The notes beneath the pieces were generated by a model. The model had not been told where the DNA came from, searched no databases, and saw only the letters and a program-made list of their open reading frames with translations. DNA of 64,000 nt from Rothia aerolata (GTDB lineage: Bacteria; Actinomycetota; Actinomycetes; Actinomycetales; Micrococcaceae), in the NCBI RefSeq assembly GCF_014635585.1, contig NZ_BMDC01000001.1, forward strand, positions 310,001-374,000. The letters are read 5' to 3'. The translations under genes were made by a program, and so were the position numbers. This document shows positions 1 to 8,527 of this stretch, one piece after another (position 1 is the stretch's first letter; each line of letters starts with the position of its first letter).

Positions 1-1
1 T

Positions 2-112
2 GAAATTGAGGATGTTCTGGCAACCCTGGATATCCGCCAGCGCATCGAGTCGGTGACTCCCGCCAAAGCCGGTTCCCACTTCCTCCCCGAACCCAGCTTT
101 CCTAAGGAATAG
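2..112 (+). CDS. C-terminal end of an unidentified protein upstream of dop (partial)
   Basis: An open frame enters from the left edge and stops at a TAG two bases before the dop start codon, giving 36 residues that end in EPSFPKE. By position this is where many actinobacteria keep the Pup-proteasome AAA ATPase (ARC/Mpa) or the tRNA m1A58 methyltransferase gene. The visible tail does not end in the GQYL-type motif that docks Mpa onto the 20S core, and I do not recognise it. The two-base gap to dop implies one operon. The identity cannot be settled from 36 residues. Confidence 0.6.
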   Translation, partial: EIEDVLATLDIRQRIESVTPAKAGSHFLPEPSFPKE

Positions 113-114
113 AA

Positions 115-1707
115 ATGACCGTAGAACGAGTGATGGGAGCAGAGACCGAATACGGGATTTTGGCGCCGGAACAGACCGGGGCTAATCCCACCGTTCTCTC
201 TGCCCAGGTAGTCAACACCTACGACACCCTCTTCCACCGCGCCCTCCGGGCCCGGTCAAGCTCGCAGTGGGAATACTCATCGGAGTCGCCCCTGGCCGAT
301 TCCCGCGGTGGGGAAATGAGCGAGGAGCAGGCCCATCCTTCCCAGCTGACCCACCGGGCACCCGTGCTTACCAGCGAAGAAATTGCAGCCGAAGCCCTCA
401 AAGAATCGGGGCTCTACGCTGAGCGGCTGGACTGGGATTCAGTCACCATGAACTCGATTCTGCCCAACGGCGCCCGCTTCTACGTTGACCACGCCCACCC
501 CGAGTACTCCTCGCCGGAAGTCACCAACCCGCTGGACGCCGTCCTGTGGGACGCCGCCGGCGACCACATCGCCGCCCAGACCGTAGCCACGATTGAGGTC
601 AATGCCACGGAATCCGGTTTGCCGAAGGTTAACCTCTATAAGAACAACACCGACTCCAAGGGGCAGTCCTACGGGGCCCACGAGAACTACCTGCTCAAAC
701 GGTCTACCAATTTTGACGACGTGGTGGCGGGGTTGCTGCCCTTCTTCGCCACCCGCGGAATCATGATTGGCGCGGGCAGGGTGGGTATCGGAACCAAGGG
801 GGAGAAGCCCGGTTTTCAGATCACCCAGCGGGCAGATTTCTTTGAGCGGCTGGTGGGCTTGGAAACAACAATCCGCCGCCCCCTGGTCAACACCCGCGAT
901 GAGCCCCACGCCGATATCAACCGCTATCGGCGCCTGCACGTCATTACCGGCGACGCCAACCTTTCGCACTACTCCAACCTGCTAAAGTTCGGCACTATGT
1001 CACTGGTTCTCAACCTGATCGAGGCCGGGCAGGCACCGCAGATTAAGCTGGCTGACCCCGTGGCGGCCATGCACACGGTCAGCCACAACCTCACGCTAGC
1101 CGCCCAGCTGCCGCTGGCCGGCGGGGGCACCATTACCGCCCTGGAAATTCAGGGTGAGTTTCTGGACGCCGCCCGCGAGCTGGAAGGGGACTGCGACGCC
1201 GCCACCCAGCAGATTTTGGACCTGTGGGAGCAGACTCTGCACCTGCTAGAAACCGACCTCTTTGCCCTGGCAGACCGTCTGGACTGGGTGGCGAAGTATC
1301 AGCTGCTCAGCCAGTATGTTTCTCAGGGCCTGGGCTGGGATAATCCCAAGCTGGCGGCTATCGACCTTCAGTATTCGGATATCCGCCCCCACAAGGGACT
1401 CTACTTCAAGCTGGTGCAGGTGGGGCGAATGAAAACCCTCTTCGATGAAGCAACCATTGAAGAAGCTGCCCACAACCCGCCAGAGAACACCCGGGCCTAC
1501 CTGCGCGGTAAGGTGATCAGCACCTGGCCAGAGGAAATCGTGAGCGTTAACTGGGATACGATAGTGGCACGCGACCCGCTGGGCACCGACCTTTATCGGC
1601 TGAATATGCCCAGCCCTTCGCTCTTTACCAAGTCCTCGGTGGAGCACCTTCTCAAAGGTGAACACGCCGGAGATTTGATTAGCTGGCTCAACGGTCAAAA
1701 TATATAG
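115..1707 (+). CDS. dop: Pup deamidase / depupylase Dop
   Basis: Dop converts the C-terminal Gln of Pup to Glu so that it can be ligated, and removes Pup from tagged proteins. The protein has 530 residues. It opens with the ATP-binding strand GAETEYGI (residues 8-15) shared by Dop, PafA and glutamine-synthetase-like enzymes. The catalytic-type segment VDHAHPEYS lies at residues 124-132, with Asp125 the likely nucleophile or base by homology. Residues about 46-105 form the Dop-loop that PafA lacks; here it looks a little longer than the usual form. The ATG follows the preceding stop by two bases with AAGGAA just upstream. pup and pafA follow in the same direction, and this pup encodes a GGQ end, so Dop deamidase activity would be needed. 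Confidence 0.95.
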   Translation: MTVERVMGAETEYGILAPEQTGANPTVLSAQVVNTYDTLFHRALRARSSSQWEYSSESPLADSRGGEMSEEQAHPSQLTHRAPVLTSEEIAAEALKESGLYAERLDWDSVTMNSILPNGARFYVDHAHPEYSSPEVTNPLDAVLWDAAGDHIAAQTVATIEVNATESGLPKVNLYKNNTDSKGQSYGAHENYLLKRSTNFDDVVAGLLPFFATRGIMIGAGRVGIGTKGEKPGFQITQRADFFERLVGLETTIRRPLVNTRDEPHADINRYRRLHVITGDANLSHYSNLLKFGTMSLVLNLIEAGQAPQIKLADPVAAMHTVSHNLTLAAQLPLAGGGTITALEIQGEFLDAARELEGDCDAATQQILDLWEQTLHLLETDLFALADRLDWVAKYQLLSQYVSQGLGWDNPKLAAIDLQYSDIRPHKGLYFKLVQVGRMKTLFDEATIEEAAHNPPENTRAYLRGKVISTWPEEIVSVNWDTIVARDPLGTDLYRLNMPSPSLFTKSSVEHLLKGEHAGDLISWLNGQNI

Positions 1708-1725
1708 AAATTTTAAGGAGTAACA

Positions 1726-1926
1726 ATGGAACGCAAGCAAGTACAGTCCCAGCAGTCCAGCTCGGCCGAGCAGGAAGTCGCTCAGGTTGAAATTCAGCAT
1801 CAGGCCCGCGAGGTCAACCAGGCGCAGGTGGCAGAAACCGACGACCTGCTGGCTGAAATTGACGGTCTGCTCGAAGAAAACGCCGAAGAATTCGTGAAGG
1901 GCTTTGTTCAAAAGGGCGGCCAGTAG
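1726..1926 (+). CDS. pup: Prokaryotic ubiquitin-like protein Pup
   Basis: This 66-residue protein is the small modifier covalently attached to substrate lysines by PafA. It is rich in Gln and Glu and predicted to be largely disordered, with a helical segment around residues 38-58 (DDLLAEIDGLLEENAEEFVK) matching the ATPase-binding region of Pup. It ends in KGGQ, the form that must be deamidated by Dop. The ATG is preceded by a strong AAGGAG ribosome site, 18 bases after the dop stop. Length and ending are typical of the family. Confidence 0.96.
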   Translation: MERKQVQSQQSSSAEQEVAQVEIQHQAREVNQAQVAETDDLLAEIDGLLEENAEEFVKGFVQKGGQ

Positions 1927-1975
1927 TCTCTCTTAGACTCCGGCGAATCAGCAGTATCTAGCGAGGTAGAAGCTC

Positions 1976-3409
1976 ATGGAACGTAGAATCTTTGGCATTG
2001 AAACCGAATACGGTATCTCCTATGTGCCAGACCAACTGGGCCCCCTTGGCCCCGAAGAGGCAGCCCGTATTCTCTTCAAACCCGTGGTTGAATCATGGCG
2101 GTCAACCAATGTCTTTCTACCCAATGGCTCTCGCCTCTACCTCGATGTTGGCTCCCACCCAGAATATGCCACCGCCGAATCGGCAAACCTGCGCGACCTC
2201 ATTGCCCAGGATAAAGCGGGGGAGATGCTTTTTGCTGACCTGCTCAACCAGGCCCAGGACACCCTGGAGGAGCTGGGCCAGCAGGGGCGCATGTATCTCT
2301 TTAAGAACAACGTTGACTCCGCAGGTAACTCTTTCGGTTCCCACGAGAACTTTATGATTGAACGCAAGGTGGAGTTCGCCAAGCTGGTTCGGTCGCTGAT
2401 ACCCTTTTTGATTACCCGCCAGATTATGGTGGGCGCGGGCAAAACCCACCCCACCGGACCCGAACAGTGGGGGTCAACACCGGTGGGTGTAGCCGGAGAG
2501 CCCAGCTTCTCTTTCTCGCAGCGGGCAGACTATATCTGGGAGGGCGCTTCAACCGCCACCACCCGGTCTCGCCCCCTCATCAATACCCGCGATGAGCCCC
2601 ACGCTGATGCCCAGCTCTATCGCCGCATGCACGTGATCAACGGCGATTCCAACATGTCGCAGACCACCACTCTGCTCAAGATTGGTGCCACCGATATTGT
2701 GCTGCGGATGCTCGAAGACCATTTCCCCCTGGCTAATTTCGAGGTTAAAGACACCGCCACAGCCCTGCGGGTGGTCTCCCATGACCTCACCGGTACTGCC
2801 CGCTTTGAGCTGGCAGACGGCTCCTTCAAATCTGCCCTTGAAATGCAGCGGCACTACCTTTCCTCGGCCCACAAGTATATTGAGCAGCACGGCACCCACC
2901 GCGAGGATGTTCCCTACATTCTCGATCTCTGGAAACGGGCCCTTCAGGCGGTTGAAACCGGGGACTATTCGGCAATTGATACCGAAATCGACTGGGCCAT
3001 TAAGAAAAAACTTCTGGATGCCTATATCGCCCGCGGAGCCAGTGGCTATGACGACCCGCGTATCCAGCAACTGGATTTGAGCTACCACGACATTGACCCA
3101 GACCGGGGAGTTTTCAATGTGCTCGCCAAGGCCGGGCGGGCACGGTCTGTGGTGAGTGCCGAGGCGATTGAGCAGGCCACCATGGTTCCGCCCAATACCC
3201 GGGCAAAGATTCGCGGTCGCTTTATTGCTGCCGCACGGGCAGCGGGGGAGCAGTTCACCGTGGACTGGGTACATCTGCGGCTCAATAACAAGCCCCAGTT
3301 CAACCTGCAGTGTAAGGACCCTTTCGAGTCCCACAGCGATGAGGTTCAAATGCTGCTCAATGCCATGCGGCAGACTACCGCTGAACCCTGGTCACCGCCC
3401 TTTATCTAG
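1976..3409 (+). CDS. pafA: Pup-protein ligase PafA
   Basis: PafA activates the C-terminal glutamate of Pup with ATP and joins it to lysine side chains of target proteins. The 477-residue sequence starts MERRIFGIETEYGIS, carries YLDVGSHPEYA at about residues 55-64 with Asp57 as the catalytic-type Asp, and lacks the Dop-loop, which separates it from dop. Length is normal for PafA. It begins 49 bases after the pup stop, with no prcB or prcA between, unlike mycobacteria. The start is the ATG at 1976 after a GAGGTAG stretch. It is most likely the last gene of the pupylation operon. Confidence 0.96.
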   Translation: MERRIFGIETEYGISYVPDQLGPLGPEEAARILFKPVVESWRSTNVFLPNGSRLYLDVGSHPEYATAESANLRDLIAQDKAGEMLFADLLNQAQDTLEELGQQGRMYLFKNNVDSAGNSFGSHENFMIERKVEFAKLVRSLIPFLITRQIMVGAGKTHPTGPEQWGSTPVGVAGEPSFSFSQRADYIWEGASTATTRSRPLINTRDEPHADAQLYRRMHVINGDSNMSQTTTLLKIGATDIVLRMLEDHFPLANFEVKDTATALRVVSHDLTGTARFELADGSFKSALEMQRHYLSSAHKYIEQHGTHREDVPYILDLWKRALQAVETGDYSAIDTEIDWAIKKKLLDAYIARGASGYDDPRIQQLDLSYHDIDPDRGVFNVLAKAGRARSVVSAEAIEQATMVPPNTRAKIRGRFIAAARAAGEQFTVDWVHLRLNNKPQFNLQCKDPFESHSDEVQMLLNAMRQTTAEPWSPPFI

Positions 3410-3509
3410 CGGTTTACTACGGTAAAAATTCACACGGGGAACCCAGAAAGTACCTGTAGTATCTCAACCGAGTTTTAACTTTCATTACAAGCTAAAGAAA
3501 GAGTTTCTC

Positions 3510-4529
3510 TTGTCTAAGAAAATCACCTTTGCCGTGTGCGGCGCCAGCCTGGCCCTCTTGCTTTCTGCCTGCGGCGGTTCTAACTCCTCTCTCGAAGATG
3601 TTCAGTACGATATGAATGGTGCAACCGCCGAGCCCTCTGTCTCGTTCGAGACCCCCTTTGCAGCCGGTGAGACCGCCACCCACGTGATTGAGGAGGGCAA
3701 CGGCGAAGAAATCCAGGATGGCGATGAGCTGATTATCAACGCCTCGATCTTCAGCGGTGAAGACGGTAGCTCGCAGGGAACCACCTACCCGTCGTCCCCC
3801 ATGGTCATTCCCGTCTCCGAAGACCTGAAAAATAACGCTCCTGAGCTCTACGACGTGCTCAGCGGTGCTAAGGTAGGCACCTCCTTCGCCTACACCTCCA
3901 ACGAAATTCCCTCAATGGACGGCTCTGAACCCTCTGAGGCTCCCAAAGACACTCCCACCAACGTTGAGGTCTACACCATCGCTGAGAAGCTTCCCAAGGA
4001 GGCCAGCGGTGAAGAAACATCCAAGAAAGACATCAACTCTGCCCTGGACAGCTTCACCCTCAAGGACGACGGTTCTGCCGAACTGAAGCTGGCAGATAAG
4101 CGCGGCGACGCCCCCAAGAAGCTGGTCTCTGAAAACCTCATTAAGGGCGATGGTAAGAAGGTCGGCGAGAACGACACCGTTTACGTTCGCTACCAGGGCG
4201 TGGACTGGGAGAAGGGCGAGGCCTTCGACGGTAACTTTGGCAATGACAAGGCCACCGCAGCCCTCTCGCTCAACCAGGTGATTGACGGCTGGAAGCAAGG
4301 TCTGGCCGGTAAGACCGTTGGTTCCCGCGTGCTCCTGCTGATTCCCTCTGACCAGGCCTACGGGGACGACGCTCCCGAGGGCCAGCCTTCAGGTGCGCTG
4401 GTGTTCGTGGTTGATATTCTGGGAGCAACCGAGGGCCAGGCACCCGGAGAGGCCCCCAGCGGCTCAGCCCAGCCTTCAGAATCGGCTGCTCCCCAGCAGT
4501 CGGCCCAGCCCTCTGAGTCAGCTAAGTAG
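3510..4529 (+). CDS. FKBP-type peptidyl-prolyl isomerase lipoprotein
   Basis: A predicted surface-anchored foldase of 339 residues. Residues 1-21 form a lipoprotein signal ending in the lipobox LSAC, with Cys21 the predicted lipidated residue. A spacer follows, then an FKBP domain at about residues 218-305 with the expected core LNQVIDGWKQGL and a terminal VFVVDIL strand. The last 30 residues are a Ser/Gln/Pro/Ala-rich tail. The start is a TTG at 3510 placed after AAAGAAAGAG; it gives exactly the basic n-region expected of a signal peptide. A second, cytoplasmic FKBP follows 14 bases later, so the pair is co-transcribed. The middle region (about 40-200) resembles a decayed FKBP repeat, but I cannot confirm that. 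Confidence 0.9.
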   Translation: MSKKITFAVCGASLALLLSACGGSNSSLEDVQYDMNGATAEPSVSFETPFAAGETATHVIEEGNGEEIQDGDELIINASIFSGEDGSSQGTTYPSSPMVIPVSEDLKNNAPELYDVLSGAKVGTSFAYTSNEIPSMDGSEPSEAPKDTPTNVEVYTIAEKLPKEASGEETSKKDINSALDSFTLKDDGSAELKLADKRGDAPKKLVSENLIKGDGKKVGENDTVYVRYQGVDWEKGEAFDGNFGNDKATAALSLNQVIDGWKQGLAGKTVGSRVLLLIPSDQAYGDDAPEGQPSGALVFVVDILGATEGQAPGEAPSGSAQPSESAAPQQSAQPSESAK

Positions 4530-4543
4530 CAAAGGAGTACACC

Positions 4544-4942
4544 ATGTCATTTGGTCAGCGTAAACTTGACCGCACCAAGCCCGAGATCGATTTTCCCGAG
4601 AACGGTGCCCCCGAAGAACTCGTGATTATCGACGAGATTGAGGGCGCTGGCGCAGTGGCCGAAGCCGGCGACGTCATTTCCTGCCACTACGTGGGCGTAG
4701 CGGTATCCACCGGCGAAGAGTTCGACGCCTCCTGGAACCGCGGAGAACCCCTGACCTTCCGCGTGGGTACCGGCCAGGTTATCCAGGGCTGGGACCAGGG
4801 TCTGCTGGGGATGAGGGTCGGTGGACGCCGCCGCCTTGAGATTCCCTCCCACCTCGCCTATGGCGAGCGCGGAGCGGGCGGGGCAATTGGCCCCAACGAA
4901 GCTCTGATCTTCGTGGTTGACCTGGTGGATGTTCGCAAGTAA
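4544..4942 (+). CDS. FKBP-type peptidyl-prolyl cis-trans isomerase
   Basis: A stand-alone 132-residue FKBP that speeds proline isomerisation during folding. It has no signal sequence, so it is cytoplasmic. The core is complete: VISCHYVGVAVSTGEEFDAS, then VIQGWDQGLLGMRVGG, then RRLEIPSHLAYGERGAGG and a final LIFVVDLVDV strand. A good AAAGGAG ribosome site precedes the ATG. It sits behind the lipoprotein FKBP and is followed immediately by a strong terminator. The position between pafA and pafBC is typical of Micrococcaceae and relatives. Confidence 0.94.
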   Translation: MSFGQRKLDRTKPEIDFPENGAPEELVIIDEIEGAGAVAEAGDVISCHYVGVAVSTGEEFDASWNRGEPLTFRVGTGQVIQGWDQGLLGMRVGGRRRLEIPSHLAYGERGAGGAIGPNEALIFVVDLVDVRK

Positions 4943-4952
4943 GAGCCTCAAT

Positions 4953-4984
4953 AACCCCCGGCAGTACTGCCGGGGGTTATTTTG
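4953..4984 (+). terminator. Intrinsic terminator after the FKBP genes
   Basis: A perfect stem AACCCCCGGCAGT/ACTGCCGGGGGTT is followed by ATTTTG. It ends only about six bases before the pafBC start codon. Confidence 0.85.
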
Positions 4985-4989
4985 TATGT

Positions 4990-6900
4990 ATGAGTAATCG
5001 CACCGTCGAACGCTACCTGACCATTTTTGATCTGCTGACCCAGGTACCCGGTGGGCTCACCCGGCAGCAGCTACGCTCGATGGTGCCCGAATACTCCGAT
5101 GCCGTTTCTGAGGCTGCTTTTGTACGGATGTTCGAGCGGGACAAGGCGACCCTGCGCGAAGTGGGCTTGCTAGAAGAGGAGACCGAGACTCGACCCGGAT
5201 TCAGCCCCCGCTACCGGGCGCGCACCGCTGAGGCCCAGCACCTGCCCGATTCGGCCGGATCTTTGAGAGGATCCACCACCCTGGCCGTAATTGCCCAGTC
5301 CTGGCAGGAGGGTGAAATCAGCCGCTTTCTACAGCGAGCAGTACACAAGCTGGGCTGGGCAACCGGTAAATCTACCGATAGTGGGCAACTGACGGGCAAT
5401 TTATTAGAGGTACCCCATCTTCTACCTCTGGCGGAGGCAGCGGCTGAACAGCGTGCCGTCACTTTTCGCTACCTGGACGAGCGACACGGTACCTTCTCCG
5501 AGAGAAAGCTCCGGGTATTTGGTCTGGGTAGCCGTTTTGGCCGCTGGTACGCCCTAGGCGCCGAAAACGAAGATTCTTCAGCAACGGTCAAAAAATTCCG
5601 GCTAGACCGGATGAGCCATGTGGAGACCGCCGAACATTTTTTGGACTTTCCAGAAGACTTCTCCGCCGAGGAGGCGCTGGCAACGGTTGCCCAGGTTCCA
5701 CCGGCTACCCTCTCTTTCTATCAACCTCAGTTCTCTGAGGTGGTCACTCAAGACTCTTTTTCAGCAGAGGAGAGCGTGGCAGACGCTGTAGAGAAGGGCT
5801 TGATTCCGCTTTCGGCTTCTGCTGAAGAGAACCCCTATCAGTCCCGCGTTCGACTTTTGTTCCTTGCAAAACTCACCAGCCTGCTAGAAAGCCATGAATC
5901 GGCGGCGGAAGAGATTGACCACCTTGTCTTTCAGCCGCTGTCTAAACAGCGGCAGAGAATGACTTCTGAAGACAAGACCCTGCAGCTGCTCTCCATCGCC
6001 CACTTTGCCATGGGGCAACAGGGAATCAAGATTAAAGATTTAGCCCAGCACTTTTCGATGGGCCCCACTGCTATGCGTTCCAAGCTCGATCTTTTGCTGG
6101 TAAGCCTGGGTGAAGAAAACTTTGGTTACTATGAGGAAAACAACCGGATTTTTAGCCACGCCAGCCTCTCGCTTCAGGGTGCCGTGCAACTGACCGATAG
6201 CGAGATTTTTCTTCTCCTACTCACCCTGAGAGTCCTGCGAGCTTCTACCACCTATACCCGGGTACTGGACGAAGCAGAACTGCTGCTGACCACGCTCTCT
6301 GCCCGCACCAGGCAGATCAGAGCCCGCTGTGCTGTGGTTGAGGATTCGCCCCAGCTAGAGAAGCTCAAGGATGCTATTGAGGACGGCGACGCTTTAGACA
6401 TCACCTACACCTCCCACCGGTCCACCAGCAATCGACGGATTCTGCCCCTTGAAATCTTTACCGACCTCAACACCACCTACCTCCGGGCCTTCTGCTTTCT
6501 ACAGCAGGATTTGAGGGTTTTTCGGGTGGACTCTCTCACCATCGAGTCGGTGGCGGATGTTCAAAAGCCGGCTTTTGAACTTGAAACCGGGGAGTCTGAG
6601 CCGCACACCACCAACCCCCGCGACTGGATAGCGCAATCGGCGCGGGGAAGCGCCGTCATCGCCGTCCACACTACGGAAACCAACAGCCAAGGGATCCGCC
6701 TGCTGGAGTCCTACTCCTTGGAGAAAGCCCGAGCCGGTTCCCGCACCTACTTTAGGCTGCCGCTAACCCACGAGCGGTGGCTGACCCAGCAAACCCTTCG
6801 ACACGCCGGAACCTGGGAACTCATTAAACCGGCGCACCTTCGAGACTCAATCGCCGAGAGTGCCCGCGACCTGCTAGAGAAAGCACAAGCCGAAAGTTAG
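4990..6900 (+). CDS. pafBC: Fused PafBC WYL-domain transcriptional activator
   Basis: A 636-residue fusion of PafB and PafC, the actinobacterial DNA-damage response activator; the fused form is known from Arthrobacter. Two copies of the same architecture are visible. The N half has a winged-helix (about 1-70) and a WYL domain (about 140-215, with FRYLDERHG and FGRWYALGAENED). The C half has a second helix-turn-helix (about 335-400) and a second WYL domain (about 460-530, with IEDGDALDITYTSHR). In related species the WYL domains sense single-stranded nucleic acid. The ATG at 4990 has no ribosome-binding sequence, and the terminator hairpin ends just before it; the alternative ATG at 4986 runs into a stop at once. 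A leaderless transcript is possible. Despite the name, the protein is regulatory, not part of pupylation chemistry. Confidence 0.9.
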   Translation: MSNRTVERYLTIFDLLTQVPGGLTRQQLRSMVPEYSDAVSEAAFVRMFERDKATLREVGLLEEETETRPGFSPRYRARTAEAQHLPDSAGSLRGSTTLAVIAQSWQEGEISRFLQRAVHKLGWATGKSTDSGQLTGNLLEVPHLLPLAEAAAEQRAVTFRYLDERHGTFSERKLRVFGLGSRFGRWYALGAENEDSSATVKKFRLDRMSHVETAEHFLDFPEDFSAEEALATVAQVPPATLSFYQPQFSEVVTQDSFSAEESVADAVEKGLIPLSASAEENPYQSRVRLLFLAKLTSLLESHESAAEEIDHLVFQPLSKQRQRMTSEDKTLQLLSIAHFAMGQQGIKIKDLAQHFSMGPTAMRSKLDLLLVSLGEENFGYYEENNRIFSHASLSLQGAVQLTDSEIFLLLLTLRVLRASTTYTRVLDEAELLLTTLSARTRQIRARCAVVEDSPQLEKLKDAIEDGDALDITYTSHRSTSNRRILPLEIFTDLNTTYLRAFCFLQQDLRVFRVDSLTIESVADVQKPAFELETGESEPHTTNPRDWIAQSARGSAVIAVHTTETNSQGIRLLESYSLEKARAGSRTYFRLPLTHERWLTQQTLRHAGTWELIKPAHLRDSIAESARDLLEKAQAES

Positions 6901-6918
6901 GGCTCTATACTGGATAGC

Positions 6919-7287
6919 ATGCCGTGGTGGTTTTGGATTATTTTGTGGAGCCTGCTGGTGCTGGGTGCGCTGGTCTGGCTGGTGTGGCATGCCTACCGGG
7001 TGATCATCAAAGGCTCCCGGGCCTACCGTGAACTACTATCCCTCAATGATAATTTTTCCCACATTTGGGAGCAGGCGCAGAAGCTAGAAGCCCAAAAACG
7101 CAGGGCTGAGCGCGAACCCGGGATTTTTGTTCCGGTGACTGAAGCGTATGCTGAGTATGAACAGGGTAAAGAAAGACGCCAACGCGATAGAATATCGCGT
7201 AGAATTCAAAAGCGAGACTCACTTGGACAGCCCCAACGACTTGGGGATCTAAGAAATAACGCACGGAAAGGCGCCACTCATGGGTAA
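6919..7287 (+). CDS. Small membrane-anchored protein of unknown function
   Basis: A 122-residue protein with one N-terminal transmembrane helix (about residues 4-30, Trp-rich). A cytoplasmic, highly charged tail with likely coiled-coil character follows (about 45-115). I do not recognise a family. It begins 18 bases after pafBC and its stop overlaps the tatA start by eight bases, so it is probably translationally coupled to tatA. The overlap and the topology allow, but do not show, a role linked to Tat export. No obvious ribosome site is seen before the ATG at 6919. Confidence 0.75.
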   Translation: MPWWFWIILWSLLVLGALVWLVWHAYRVIIKGSRAYRELLSLNDNFSHIWEQAQKLEAQKRRAEREPGIFVPVTEAYAEYEQGKERRQRDRISRRIQKRDSLGQPQRLGDLRNNARKGATHG

Positions 7288-7540
7288 GTTGTTCGACAAT
7301 CCGGTTATGTTGATTGTTCTGCTGATTATTATTCTTCTGCTCTTCGGCGCACCGAAGCTGCCCGGCATGGCGCGTAGCCTCGGCCAGTCGATGCGCATCT
7401 TCAAGTCTGAAGTTGACGGCATGAAAGAAGACAACAAGAAAAAGGCTGCAAAGAACAGCACCGATATCGTTAGCGGTGAGGTTGTAGAGAACAACGGTTC
7501 ACACGCAGCTACCCCCACCGATAACCCCGAAACTAAATAG
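7280..7540 (+). CDS. tatA: Sec-independent protein translocase subunit TatA
   Basis: TatA oligomerises in the membrane to let folded twin-arginine substrates across. The 86-residue sequence has a short N-terminal transmembrane helix (about 9-21), the hinge FGAPKLPGMARSLGQS, an amphipathic helix and a polar tail, all diagnostic of TatA/TatE. The ATG lies inside the end of the preceding small membrane protein gene, with AAAGG just upstream. tatC follows after a terminator-like hairpin. No separate tatB is visible here. Confidence 0.95.
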   Translation: MGKLFDNPVMLIVLLIIILLLFGAPKLPGMARSLGQSMRIFKSEVDGMKEDNKKKAAKNSTDIVSGEVVENNGSHAATPTDNPETK

Positions 7541-7559
7541 TTTTAGATCTTGCTGAAGC

Positions 7560-7598
7560 AAGCCCGCATTCGAAAAACTCTTTCGAATGCGGGCTTTG
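7560..7598 (+). terminator. Terminator-like hairpin between tatA and tatC
   Basis: A perfect 15-bp stem (AGCCCGCATTCGAAA with its complement, five-base loop) is followed by a weak GCTTTG. It may partially terminate, lowering tatC relative to tatA, or stabilise the tatA message. Confidence 0.7.
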
Positions 7599-7633
7599 TA
7601 AGACTTTCGGTCAATCAGGTTCAAAGGTAGAAA

Positions 7634-8506
7634 ATGGCTAACCCCAACAGCCGCAAGAACAATCCGCAGGCCAATATGGCCCTGAAGGAGCACTTGCGCG
7701 AGTTCAAAAACCGAGTGATTAAGTCTGCCGTAGCAACCGTTCTGGGCGCTATCGGTGGCTTCTTTCTTTACATGCCCTTCATTGAGGCTATTAAAGAGCC
7801 CCTGGACGAGGTCAACGCCCGCCAGGGTCGCGAGGCTATCTTGAACTACGCCAATGTGCAGTCGTCCTTCAGCATCATGGTGACTGTCTCGCTCTACATC
7901 GGTCTGGTGCTTGCTGCCCCGGTTTGGCTCTACCAGCTGTGGGCTTTCATTACCCCGGCGCTGTACAAGAAAGAGAAGCGCTACGCGCTCGGTTTCATTT
8001 TCTCAGCCATTCCGATGTTCATTATCGGCCTGATTACCGCCTGGATCTGCCTGCCCGCGGCTGTCTACGCCCTGACAGCCTTCAACCCCGAGGGAACCTC
8101 CAACATCATCTCCGCCGATGTCTACATTCCCTTCGTGGTGAAGTTCATGGTCTCTTTCGCCCTCTCCTTCGTGATTCCGGTGATTCTGGTGGGGCTGAAC
8201 TTTATGGGTATTCTGCGCGGGCGCACCATTCTCAAGGCCTGGCGCTGGGTGGTCGTCTTTGTGGCTACCGTAGCGGCGATGACCGCCCCCGGTACCGATG
8301 TGATGACCATGTTCTACCTGGCAGCCCCCCTGCTCTTTTTCTTCTTCCTGGCGATCTTCATCTGCATCATGCACGATAAGCGCAAAGATAAGAAACTGGC
8401 CAAGCTGGCAGCGGGAATGGACTCAGACCAGCTCAACCGCGCCACTTCCCCCGAAGAGCTCGACCAGCTGGGCAGGGTCGAAGAAAACGATTCCGCTAAA
8501 TACTGA
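7634..8506 (+). CDS. tatC: Sec-independent protein translocase subunit TatC
   Basis: TatC is the multispanning receptor that binds twin-arginine signal peptides. The 290-residue protein shows the conserved N-terminal HLREFKNRVIKS motif (about residues 20-31), six predicted transmembrane helices, and the ALYKKEKRYA segment after the second helix that belongs to the signal-peptide site. A charged cytoplasmic tail follows the last helix. The ATG is preceded by AAAGG. It sits between tatA and helY, the usual actinobacterial arrangement. Confidence 0.96.
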   Translation: MANPNSRKNNPQANMALKEHLREFKNRVIKSAVATVLGAIGGFFLYMPFIEAIKEPLDEVNARQGREAILNYANVQSSFSIMVTVSLYIGLVLAAPVWLYQLWAFITPALYKKEKRYALGFIFSAIPMFIIGLITAWICLPAAVYALTAFNPEGTSNIISADVYIPFVVKFMVSFALSFVIPVILVGLNFMGILRGRTILKAWRWVVVFVATVAAMTAPGTDVMTMFYLAAPLLFFFFLAIFICIMHDKRKDKKLAKLAAGMDSDQLNRATSPEELDQLGRVEENDSAKY

Positions 8507-8527
8507 GGGCTCCCGTAGGATGGGAGT

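Noticed and set aside
2549-3349. 266-codon frame on the minus strand inside pafA
   Set aside because: Antisense shadow of PafA, no ribosome site and no family resemblance.
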